Shown: positions 13,601-24,565 of the stretch, one piece after another
Layout of the letters: the number at the start of each line of letters is the position of its first letter
How positions within the stretch are numbered: the stretch's first letter is position 1
From: Dipetalonema caudispina
Lineage: Eukaryota > Nematoda > Chromadorea > Rhabditida > Onchocercidae
DNA: 64,000 nt
Assembly (NCBI GenBank): GCA_013365325.1
Contig: JABVXV010000281.1
Location: forward strand, 2,501-66,500
Direction of reading: 5' to 3'
Notes under the pieces: model-generated
The model's input: only the letters and a program-made list of their open reading frames with translations
Told to the model about the DNA's origin: nothing
Database searches by the model: none
Program-made: the position numbers and the translations under genes

Positions 13601-15672
13601 TCGGTAACAGCGTAGTAATGCTAAAGCGTGCCTGAATGAATGTTCCTCAAATCTAAGATTAACCAAGAGTAAAAAACCGGGAATTTTTTTTGATGCTTTA
13701 TTCCTACTGCTTGGTCGATCAAAACCAAAGAGATCAGCACCACCTATGGCCTGACCAGTGTGTAAATTGGGAGGAATTGTTTACTGTTGACATAAGGATT
13801 AGGATCTATTACTTTGTTCCATATATTTTCATGCAATGGCCACGAGATGCACACTGAGTGATAGTTTTAATATTTTTAACAGCTTTCTTCATTTTTAAGG
13901 ATTAGTCGCTCAAGTCATCTGTGCTCGGAGAATGGATTGATAATAGCAGCTTTGGAAGCGTCCAGATTACGTGGAGAGATTCCTGATGTCCGAATTGTTG
14001 ACTATGTTCGTAAATGGCTTGTTGCTAATGGAAAAGCACTGGGCGACACGAAAGGGAACTGGACCAAATTATACTCTCGAGTATTCATGGATCTCATCAA
14101 TGGGTACTGTAATACTTAATGTTTACTGTTATATTATCAAGTGCTTCAGGTCCTATTTCGCTTTATTTATTCTCTGCCAACTTATTACTACTACAGGGCG
14201 CATTATGCGAATCAAGGTCTCCCAACGGAGGATTCATTTTTTCCACCGTTAAATAATTCGGATTACGATATGCTTGATGATGCCGAAAGGTGGTTTCCTC
14301 CTCAGGATTCTTCTGCTCCTCATAACTGCTCCAAGAATGATCTAATTTTGGATGAGTCCTCGAAATTAAGACAGGTATGAAAGTGGCTTTTCATTCTATA
14401 GAAAAATTGTTATCAGCTCTATCATTTGCATTATACAGGACTTGCTCTTTTTTCTTCTATATTTATTTACTACTACTACTACACTTCGTTGCAGGTCGAT
14501 GCTTTGTCTACCAGTCAAACAGAATCTGTAAACGATGCGTCTATTAAACCGAAAAGCTTTTTACAACGCATATGTATGTCAGCAAAAATATTGTTGCCCA
14601 GCGAATACAGTAATTCAATTACCTCTGCTTATGCATCTAAAAATGATAGCATTAGAGCTCTGGAACTGCTTAGTAAGGTAATTCATACATTCGACAGCGT
14701 TTATTTGGAACAGTTTTGATTAATATAATTTTTATTCTCTTTGAACAGATGTGATTATTAATAGGATTATGAAACGAGGTACAAAAATAAAGCATCTACA
14801 AGCCTCGAATTAAATGATTTATCCACCGTTACAAAAGAGAACAAAATCGAAACGAATCTGTATGCACAAATCATTAAAATGCAGAACGAACATGCGTGGG
14901 ATGTTTGCAAGTAAGAGTTTGTCATTAATTTTAGGTTACCATTAATTCTTGAAAGTCCTCCTTAGTATTTTGAAACTTTTTGAGATAGTTGAAGAATACT
15001 GATTCTTCAAGTTACATTGCAGGCTCGTTCAAACGATAAATTCGTTAGAAGAAATGGTAAAACAGTATGCGGGGCAATATACGGCTGATTTAGCCGTGTA
15101 TACTTCAGTATGTCACTTTTTCAATGATAATACAGTAGTTTGCTTTTTTCCGCAGCTTGTCATCCACTTTTTATTTCTTGTTTTAAACATTTAGTTACGC
15201 GGGGAATTTTAATTTGTCTTTATCTAAAGAAATTCCTCTACAAGGAATTTTTTTCAATGAATGGAAATCTTTTTCAGAAAGCCTATAAGCAGGGTTATAA
15301 TGATGGGTATTGCTCAGCTTTGCAAGCAAACAGTACTTTCGCAAACTTGATGGAATCAGCTAATCAGCATACAATTTCTCCAACAACGCAGAAAGCGGAT
15401 TTTTTAGAAGGCCAGGTTCAGAGGGCCTCGGGCGGTGAACATTCGCATAATCCTAATGAGTGCATTGGTTGTGCTTCTGAAGAAGGTTAATCTCTTTTTT
15501 AACCTTATTGTGATAAATTTGATGTTGGAAGATTTATAGGCAGTGTTCTTTTCCAGTGTAAAAATTAATTAGCGATTCCGATCTGACTGGTTTTTCTCAA
15601 AAATATTTGTTTTCAGACCAAGATCGCTGTTTAAGGATATTAGACAGCTTAGCTGAAAGTGCCGTTATTTGA
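10626..15672 (+). CDS. Unrecognised 724-aa protein, seventeen exons
   Basis: I could not assign this to a family. Exons 10626-10664, 11106-11222, 11304-11349, 11439-11559, 11737-11863, 12038-12223, 12444-12570, 12890-12973, 13118-13218, 13335-13501, 13900-14103, 14197-14374, 14495-14677, 14765-14910, 15023-15107, 15278-15485 and 15617-15672 chain in phase to a TGA. The start MLQQTKTSTASRT is the first ATG after a TTGATAG acceptor. The first half is predicted helical and hydrophobic-patterned (e.g. SYSIAYDIFHKAS, INLLWLLAYSRDM), like an all-helical scaffold. The second half has an acidic, Ser/Asn-rich linker near residues 440-560 and a Cys/His-containing tail (HSHNPNECIGC). There is no signal peptide. 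The exon-4 acceptor is uncertain: TTTTCAG at 11422 looks better but breaks the frame, so I used TTGCCAG at 11438. Codon use looks like a conserved gene. Exon 2 is duplicated at an assembly gap. Confidence 0.7.
10839..11180. repeat. 121-bp identical copies flanking a 100-N gap
   Basis: The sequence 10839-10959 reappears exactly at 11060-11180, with only the 100 N between. Each copy holds the same intron end, acceptor and first 75 nt of exon 2 of the 724-aa gene. Only the right-hand copy continues into intact exon 2. The pattern fits two overlapping contig ends that a scaffolder did not merge, not a biological duplication. Confidence 0.9.
10960..11059. other. Assembly gap, 100 N
   Basis: Exactly 100 N, the conventional size for a gap of unknown length. 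It interrupts the left copy of exon 2 of the 724-aa gene. Confidence 0.99.
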
Positions 15673-16616
15673 GACTCAGGTGGAATTTGGTGCCTTTGGA
15701 AGAAAAAAGAATTTATGAAGTTGTTGATCTTGCTATGATTTCAATCAAACTGTATCCTGAAGACTTTTGCGTCTGAAGTTTAGCTGTCGTTTTTTCCAAA
15801 TTATTTATTTTGCTTTTAATTTCCGACTTCGTGCTGGTGGAATGTGCCTGTTATGAAATTCAGTGAATTTAGTTATAATTAACTTTATTATTATAGCCGA
15901 AATAATTATCATTGTGCTTTTATTAGTATTGCAATTTCCACTAGATACTTTTAGAAGTAGCACTGTTTCCCTCTTATTATGATTGGCTGTTCATTAGCTT
16001 TCATTTCCGTTGTGGTTTTACGGATCCCGTAAGTGAAACACTGCGTTGAATTTTAGGTACCCTTTAGTATTATGAACATTTTACTAGGATCCAAATATAC
16101 TTGTGAATGATCTGTTCATCTTGATGATATTGATAAAATACATGTGATTTGTGCTTACGTTTGTCATGCTATTGTAACTAAGCAAAAGCTCATATTTCGA
16201 ATATGTTACTCATCAGTTTTATACAACGATGCTGTTTTATGACATCATATTAAATCGACTTTAAGTGAGTGGTTTTAGAAGCATAGCTAAATGAATTTCT
16301 CGACTGGTCAATATTTCTAGTGGTTTATTTGAGTAATTATTATTTTCAGTTTCATATCTTTCTATTTTGATGGAACAGGGAGCTTCGAAATACTTCGTAG
16401 TTACTAATTATATATCTTTTACAAATAAAAATAAGAAAGAAAAAATGCGTGATGTTTACTTGTATGTCATATGCGCCTATTCATGCTTACGCGTAATTAT
16501 GTTATTTTTGGAATTTTTCATTTTTTTGCTTAGTTACAGAAGAATTGGCTGCAAAATGATCCACAGCATCTCTTTCCATATACTTGTTTAACTGTCTCAG
16601 TTTGATGACTTGCAGT
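15673..16616. other. Intergenic between the 724-aa gene and SFSWAP
   Basis: Probable 3' UTR of the upstream gene followed by the SFSWAP promoter or 5' UTR. TTGCAG at 16611-16615 sits one base before the SFSWAP ATG and CTGTCTCAG ends near 16600. Either could be a trans-splice acceptor. No gene is seen. Confidence 0.5.
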
Positions 16617-19600
16617 ATGAGTGCAGAAAATATAAGGCTTTTTCGTGGTGCCAAACGGCGAGGACCAGACGATATACAGGTAAAGTTTTTACCTAAAAGG
16701 TTCCCTACCCTCTAAATATTAAATTTAGTTTTTCAACTTATCAAAGTACTCAGTTTTCCTTTTCAATCATATGATCAAGGGGTAGATGTTCATCGTTACC
16801 ACTCAATTTGTTAAGCTTGTTCTAAAGATGTGAGTAAAAATATGATCTTCTGAATTAGGGGGTATGGTAAACGTCGCAAATTACTTCGCTAATTGCTTTA
16901 GATGGAGTTTTGAAATCTTATCCCTGGAATACTGAGTGGCTCGAAGTAAATCAAGATTTTTTCAAACAAATGAAAAGATAGCTGCCAGGATGGTAGGGGA
17001 GAGAAATTAGATGCTAAGAATGAAAGGGAAGAAAATGTAGCATTATATCGGAAGTTAAAGCCAGTTTGCTAACTTGCTATATCAGTATTCAGGTCCTAAA
17101 CCTCAAAAGTAGGACTTAAGAATTGGTAAGGCACTGTCCATCTTTCACCTTCCCAAATATATGTCATTCTTACATTCAAGAAATATAATTAGGTTTTATT
17201 ATTATGTAAATAAAATTTTCATATAGAATGAAAAATTTATTTACAACCAAATAATTTATGTTGTAGGATAAATTGCTTGTATTTGGCTATGCATCACGAA
17301 TATACGCAAACGATGACCGAGCAGAATGGGTTGCAGAAGAGCAACATCTTATAACACATCCGGCAGATTCACAGTTACTGATTGATAGGTGAGTTAATGG
17401 AAGGCGTTAACTCAGTATTTGATTCTTTATTGCGTACTGCTTTCGAAACAGATTGATGAAGATGTGTGATGCACGTCAACTCAAAATTGGTGGTATGAAC
17501 TCAACAATAACTATCGGTAGGTTTCATTTAATTTTTTGATATTATCTTGTTTTTGCATCATAATTGCTGTCGTGGGCCAGGCAGTGTGAATCATTGACAT
17601 TCAATCAATGGGACCTTAAATGAAGAAATACAGGGACTGTTATCGCGCTTTTCTTTCTGTAGTCCTGTGTATCAAATCACAATATCGTCGAGAAACGTTT
17701 AAATTAAATAGAGAAGAGTGATCCTGATGATTGCATCTGTTTGACAGACTGCTATTTTATGTTTGAAGAAAAAAAAGTTTTATTAGCATTTCTTCCCGAG
17801 TATTGGGAAGTAGTTCGTCAAGAGTTAAACCTCTGTTGAAAAGTTCTTCTGTGACCGTGATTCGTATTTTTGGAATTGAGAAGTCCACTCATATATTCTA
17901 TGAATCCGATCTATCCGGTAATGGCATTTCTGTGTTACATTTAGGATCTAAGCGCCTTATTATCACTGCTTTTGTCTTTTATTTCGTTTTTGATTTCTTT
18001 TTTGGGTACAGAATAAGGGTGAACTTTTTATTTTGGAAAGGAGGATATCAGTAGTTGGGATGCCTTTTTGCGTAACTTTGCAAATTATGTGAAAAATTAT
18101 TCAATCATGCAATAAAGCATAAAAAATTGAACGAATGAATAAATTTTGGAAGAAATAATGCGAAAAAAAGGTGCCAAAACAACAGTATTTTGAAATATCA
18201 AATTAAGGTAAGCGATTGCTGTCTTGTAGTAGCTTAACGTTTTTCTCTCTTTAGCAAAAAATTTTAATCGGTAAATATTGAATAATGTCCTGCTAACATT
18301 TCAGATATGGATGGAGCGTTATACACGCCCAATAGTTTGGGCAGGATGGTGGTATGTGCTTTTCGTAAGTGCACTATAATTGTGAAAGAATAATTTTGAT
18401 GTTGTGAGAAGCCCAGTCTGATTTGGCTTCGAAAAGAAATACCATGGGAGATATAGGAACTAAGTTCATAAACTTTGAAATGTCTTTTGAAACTTAGTTT
18501 CTATGTCTTCACATTGTATTTATTCATCATTTTACACTGTCATGTAAACATCATTTCCAGGTATGATTGTCGCTTACATCTTTCAAGTACAGAAGCGTTG
18601 GATATTGCATGTATTACTAGAGAAGGTAATAGTCAAACTGGGAGTGGAAATGACTGTCCTGCGGAATTACTTGAAGAGGAAATGTGCGAAGAGGAGCGAT
18701 ATAAAGATATGCATGAAGATATAAAAAGACTTGAACGTAAGGTTATGAAGTTTATATTTATGTAACCAAACTTCAGTATGAGTTCATCTAAGGTAGTTGT
18801 CGTTCTTAAGTAAGCTGAAAATTGATGGTATTTATATAAAGATATTTCTGTGACTACCATTTGATGAATATTTCAAATGGTGTGCCTCATTTTTTTCCAA
18901 CATTAGATCTGCTTTACCAATGAATAAATTATAGTAGATATTTTTGTAATCCTCATTTATTTGCAGACGAAGAGGAGGAAAGGCAAAAGCGTGCCGAAAT
19001 TGCATTTAATTATGATGAAAATTGTAAAGAAGCAAGTAGTAGTAGTGAAGAAGAAATTGACGAACCATTCCAACCTCCGGAAAATATCAAACTTCCAATG
19101 GGCATGAATTTGGTATGTTGTTTCAAACGTATCTTCCTTGTTCCTAAACGCTAGAGAAGTAAGATTTTTCGTGGATTATATGCCTTCTTACTTTCATTTT
19201 GAGAATCATTCACAGATCTTTGTTCTTTCTTCTCTGCTTTGTGCTAAATTGTATTATAGAGGTGATGAAAAATTGGTCCTTTTAAATTATGCTATTTTTC
19301 ATTTAGCCAGATACAATGAAGCAGAACGCTGTGATAGAGCGTACAGCGACATTTGTCGTTGTACAAGGCCCACAGATGGAAATAGTCATCAAAGCAAAAC
19401 AACGCGGAAATCAGGATCAGGTCTTTACTACTGCATTTATTAGCTTAAAATAGTTGGGTAAGCCGGTTTAATGCTCATTGAAAGATTACTTTTTTAGTTT
19501 GGTTTTCTGGAATTTGATCATCCTCTGAATGCTTATTACAAATACATCTCAAAACTGATACGAGAAAAGAAATATTCACCAAAACCGCATGTTCCAAAGC

Positions 19601-22600
19601 GCCGTCCAAAATTGAAAAAACTAAAACGTATGGAAGAAAAGCGATTATTAGAGGAGCAACAGAAACAGAAAGAGGATGTAGATATTGGTAAGTTTTATTT
19701 TATTTAGAAAGTAATTTGATGATTCAAATATTAATATCTATTTTTTCCTATTTTTTCACAAGATTTAGTTTGTTGAACTTTTTCTTTAGTTCATCTCTGA
19801 TAGCTTAGTTATTGATTTTTTATAGGTTCTAATTCTGATAGCGGTTCGGAATCTGATGCTAGTGGAAATTACCTCCATCCTTTACTGATGGGAGGAGCAC
19901 GGAAAACTGATTCCGGCAGCAATTCTCCAGTAATTGGTCCGAAGACGAAAGAAGAAAATGACGTTGCTACCAAGAAACCGTTACAAGTTAAAAGTGACTA
20001 CAAATTGGGAAAGGTTATTAAATGATTTTTTCGTGAGGTTGAATATCGTTTTTTTTGTGTTTACAATTTTGTCTAAAACTTGTTCTCCGAAGTCTTAAAT
20101 GTAAAAATCGGACGTATACATTATAGTTAGTCAAGAATTCTTCCATTTTCATTATTTGTTTAAGGCTGACGACATGTATTCTTCGCTGTTCAAGAATCTC
20201 TCTGATTTAGTTGTCACACAAGCAAGAGCAACACAGGCTACTGAAAGCAAAGATGAGTGAGTTATTGTTTTTTCTAGTGGAAGGTCAAAAATAACGGTGA
20301 AAAAACTTTATTCAATACAACTTCATTTAACTGTCCACAAAACTCTCTTCAAATATTCTAAACCAATAACAAAATGATTTTTTTACTGATGTTCGGCAAT
20401 ATTGCAGAACTACGGAAAAAACAAAGGACTTGGAAAAAGGAGATTACTATGAGTGGTATTTGAGTTTCTATGGAGAACCACCGCCAAGCAATGAACAACC
20501 AAATGTGATACCGCCGCCACCCGACATTATGCCTACCGTCAATAGCGCTGCTGAATATGTTGCTAGATACGGAATTCAAGCCGAACAAATTTTACTAGGT
20601 AGAATCCGTGATTCATAAATAATTCACTTTAATCTTTTCAATTTTGGGAAGAGATTTTTTAGATCAACCATTGAATATTTTCCAGGGCGGCATGATCTTA
20701 ACATTGGATTTTTGTGTAATGATGGTCCTTATTACGGCTATTATCATTCGCGTATTCGATATTATCAAAAGCTGCATGCTTCATACGTACAATCCCAAAA
20801 GGTAAGGCATATCTCATAGTTATAGGCAAGATTATTAATGTTTTCTTATCGTATGAATGTTTCGAATGATTTATTTTAAATATTTCAAAGCGACATTTCT
20901 TGGAATACGAAAATAATTTGAATTTCCACTTTTAGATGACGGGAGATACAGAAACAGAAGAGTGGAATGCAGCGAAGCAGGAGATGGATGTTGTGGGTAA
21001 GCATTGGACAAAATTCCTTTTTAGCAATCATCTGCGGATTAAAATCATTACAGAAGCTCACCTTTAAAAAGTTATAATAACTATTTTAGGTGGGTGTGAT
21101 GTGGAACAAGCTTGTAAAACTGACAGTGACATCAGTGAACAGTCAAGCAAACCATTTTCTGACTTACTACAAGCACCTCCCCCACCACCACCTTTCATGA
21201 ATCGAAAAATGCGCCGTCGAGGTTTCCATGATCCACCACGTACACCTGAGCCAGCTACGCAAAATGTTGCTGAAGTTGGAGTAATCGACTTCAATGTTCA
21301 GGTTGAGAGTCTTTTTGTTATCCTTAGCTATTTATTGTTTTTAATTGTTGTTGATTTTCTCTCTTATATCAGTTCTGTTATAACTGATATTTAATTACGA
21401 CATCGCTGCTTTCCACAACCTTGTCAATTGTTTAGAGATGGAACGAAAGCCAATATTCTGCTTTAAAGAAAAAAAAAATACGAAACACTCTAGAGCTTAT
21501 GTTCTTTCTTCGTTTCGAGAGAAATTGAAAATTGCTCCATATCGACTTGCTTCAAAAATTTCCTATACACCAAACAATATATATTATAGCTAACTAAAGT
21601 ACAGTCAATGCCAGCATTTTTGGATAATGTTGAGGAGCAAGAAGAAAGTTCAAGCTCGTCAATGAGGAAAACATCAACGGGTCCAATATCTTTCTCATTA
21701 AACATTCAAAAAGCAGATGATAGAAAAGTCACGAAAATGACAAGGTAAATAATACTACTCAAAATGGGCAAATATTAACCTGTTTTCCTATTTTAAGGGA
21801 AGTATGCTTTTATTACAATCGTGATAGCTTATTGGCAACAAACGTATCATTTTCACTTTGAGGGTTGTAGTTCGTATCTCCATGAAGAAGCCCAATGATT
21901 TAAAAAGAATATGAACTCAGCCGACCCGAACATTTGCTGAGCAGTTGAAGAGTTCTTTACTGGTATTACTGCGAGTAAAGAGAGTTCGAAAATTGGGAAG
22001 CTTATGGAGAACGGTCGGAAAGCAGGATTATGATTATGAGAGATGAGGGCTGCCTTCTTTTAACAACAAACACAATATGTAATGTAGTTCGTTCTTGATA
22101 ATGTAACAGAGGTGTTACATAATTGTTACCATACGAGTAGTGTTATAAAATGTTGGCATAAATAGTCTAATATTAATCTGCTTGCAGCGCGGTTAAACTT
22201 GGAGCATATGATGACGAGAACGGTGGAACAGAAGCGGTTGATGTTCCTCCTGGTGTTCTTAGTAACGTAAAATTTAAAAATTATTTGAGATCAATTTGAT
22301 AGTTTTGCTGAAATACTCCCGAACAAATAAAAAATCAAATATCATTCAATTCGAATGAGTAGAAAATTAAATATCACTTGATTGCTAACATATTGTGAGG
22401 TATGCAATTTTTTAAGAATTAAAGTTTTGTTTACAGATTCCTCCGCCAGGTTTGACAATACCGCCACCTCCAGTTGCCCCAGTTCCTCTCTCCTCTGGGC
22501 AGCTTGCAGTAGAAGGTTCAGCCGAGCTTCAGTCAGAGCGAAAGTTAAAAGTAATTTCGTAGTCATTTCACTTTTTTACCTTTCTTATCCAAATGAATTA

Positions 22601-23903
22601 AGGAAGTCCGAATTATGAAGTCTGTTGGACTTGTGAATGCATTTGATTTTTTTTCAGGCTCGCCTTTTTATGGAGAAAATTCTGAACGAGAAACGGGCTG
22701 CAAAGTTGAGAGCTCAAAATGAGGAACAGCTGAAGCGTGAAAGCGAACTTCTAAAAAAGTACGAGGAAGCACGTGCTAGTGTAAGTTTTTTCTAAATGAA
22801 TCTTTTTTTGGTGATGAAGTTTCAGCAAGTTTTTCCGAACACTTGTTAAAGTTGGGACTTGAAAATTAATGTGGGAAAATGTTGTATTTTTAGTCAACTT
22901 CGTCGATAACCGCGAAATCGAAAAATAAAGGCGATATAAGTGATGTGGAAGTGATCTTCTCAACTTCCGCGATTGATCAACTAATTAACTCGCGAATCGA
23001 TAAAGTGATCAACGAAACATTTAAAGAAAAGTGAATCAATAGTCTTATTTCGATCTGGAATTTTTCAGATGTTCATATTTCTATTAGACTAGCCTAACGG
23101 TGCATCAATAATTTTTTCCATTCTGCCGTTCTCTAAATACGCCAAATCCTCTTCAAGCTTACGACTTTGTGTAACGTCCCTTGAAATATAATGATAACTT
23201 TGCCAAAGTAAACATGAAGCATGTGATATCCGGTATTGTAACTGTATTCTGTCTAAAATCAAAATTAGTGAAGGGACATAAAGAAACAAAAGTTAATGAA
23301 GAGATATAGGAAAAAAGTAATTAATGGATTCAGCTTTCATTATTTTATGCATTTATTGGCATGAAATTGCAGGAAGGATCCTAAACATTCAAAAAGTCAT
23401 CATCACAAAAAGGAAAAAAGGAAAAAGCGAGAAGGAAAGCACAGTGACAGTCGATTATTGGATGAACACAGCAGCAAATCAAGCAAACGTCATAGGAGGT
23501 TTGATCAGATATTATTGGAATTATTTACATATTCCTTCTTTATACCTCATGTTTCTATATATGGTACTTTGACCTTATGTTGATCCCATTTTTTAGAGGG
23601 ACTTTCCTTTGTTGAGTGATTTATCTACTATTGTAGTACAATAGAAGACTTCCCAGAAGTAGGTAATCATGCTTCCCAACATAACATGTAAACAACGCCT
23701 AGCATCTCGAAGAACACAATTTCCATGAAACGATGATGAGCGCAATTGACTTACAAAGGCGTATAACTGATTATAAATAACATACATCAAAATTAAATTT
23801 TAGACCTCGGGAGAGTTCTGGTTCATCTGAGCGGAAAGTCTCAAAGAAAAAAAAAAAGAAGAAACGAAGGCATCGATCTCGTAGTAGTGATGAAAGCAGA
23901 TAA
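16617..23903 (+). CDS. swp-1: SFSWAP / suppressor of white apricot splicing regulator
   Basis: Nuclear alternative-splicing regulator of the SWAP family. Nineteen exons (16617-16679, 17267-17388, 18561-18736, 18967-19112, 19307-19420, 19498-19687, 19826-20013, 20165-20256, 20408-20598, 20686-20801, 20936-20996, 21090-21301, 21605-21744, 22188-22266, 22437-22550, 22658-22780, 22894-23030, 23373-23498, 23804-23903) join in phase to 829 aa. Order: N-terminal DRY_EERY-type domain ([15 protein letters not shown], then LLIDRYDCR, residues about 22-120); SURP module 1 ([32 protein letters not shown]) near 170-225; GNYLHPLL motif; SURP module 2 ([25 protein letters not shown]) near 405-460; Pro-rich stretches; a GPISFSLNI motif matching the family's PISF motif; a Lys/Glu helix; and a very short basic RS tail. 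This tail is much shorter than the vertebrate RS domain. Intron 2 carries two extra in-phase candidate exons (see findings). The acceptor of exon 21605 is weak (AAGTACAG). Confidence 0.93.
17452..17516 (+). other. Candidate cassette exon 1 in SFSWAP intron 2
   Basis: A 65-bp open segment bounded by an AACAG acceptor and a G|GTAGGT donor. It follows the phase left by exon 2 (AG+A) and would encode [20 protein letters not shown]. It leaves phase 1, which fits the next candidate at 18305 but not the canonical exon 3. It could be a regulated exon or chance. Confidence 0.3.
18305..18351 (+). other. Candidate cassette exon 2 in SFSWAP intron 2
   Basis: A 47-bp open segment between TTTCAG and a GTG|GTATGT donor. 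It begins in exactly the phase left by the 17452-17516 candidate and encodes [16 protein letters not shown]. Splicing it to canonical exon 3 (18561) gives an immediate GTA TGA stop. Inclusion would therefore truncate SFSWAP. Confidence 0.3.
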
Positions 23904-23988
23904 AAGTTATTGCGTGTTACATTAGGCTTATTAATATGTGTTTGTAATTTATGCTCAGGTTTCGTGATTTGTTACGAAGAGTGACGCA

Positions 23989-23994
23989 AATAAA
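23989..23994 (+). promoter_or_regulatory. Candidate polyadenylation signal of SFSWAP
   Basis: AATAAA 86 nt after the SFSWAP stop codon. Confidence 0.55.
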
Positions 23995-24471
23995 AGTGCT
24001 ATAATGATCTGGATATTATATTTCCAATTTATGTTGTGGACTTTACGATAATTTCGTTTATAAAATTATAAGCTAAAAAAGTGCAATATAGTGCAAGCAG
24101 ATATTTCAGATGAAAAAAAAAGACATAAAAGAAAAGAAGAGGAAGAAAAGCATAACTACAGTTGATAAACTTTAGTAAAATCCAGTAAGGCTCCTTCAAA
24201 ATCATCTGAAACTCATTTTATCTATTCATAATTGCTAGATAATTTTATGTACTGTTATAACAAATATAACACTAATAAAACCTGGTAAAATTACTAATTA
24301 TATTTTGCAGAATAGTGATATTGAAAAGATTTGCTGGACCTAATTAGGATGAATTCCTGTTTACAAGTAGAAGAACCAATGAGCTGAATAATCAGTAAAT
24401 GAATCATCGGCAACAACTTGTAACTTATCTCAAATATAGCAGTACTATTCATTCATATGATTTTAAATTCA

Positions 24472-24477
24472 TTTATT
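24472..24477 (-). promoter_or_regulatory. Candidate polyadenylation signal of POLA2
   Basis: AATAAA on the minus strand (TTTATT on plus), 89 nt past the POLA2 stop at 24566. Confidence 0.5.
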
Positions 24478-24565
24478 CACAATATCTGGCAACCTTTGAA
24501 AGCATAACAGTGAAAATAAAAGAAAAAAAAAAACATTGCAAAGATTTCATACGTATAGTATAATT

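Larger units (their letters stand above)
23904..24565. other. Convergent 3' intergenic region
   Basis: A 662-bp interval between the SFSWAP stop and the POLA2 stop. It holds both 3' UTRs and their candidate poly(A) signals and no other gene. Confidence 0.7.
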
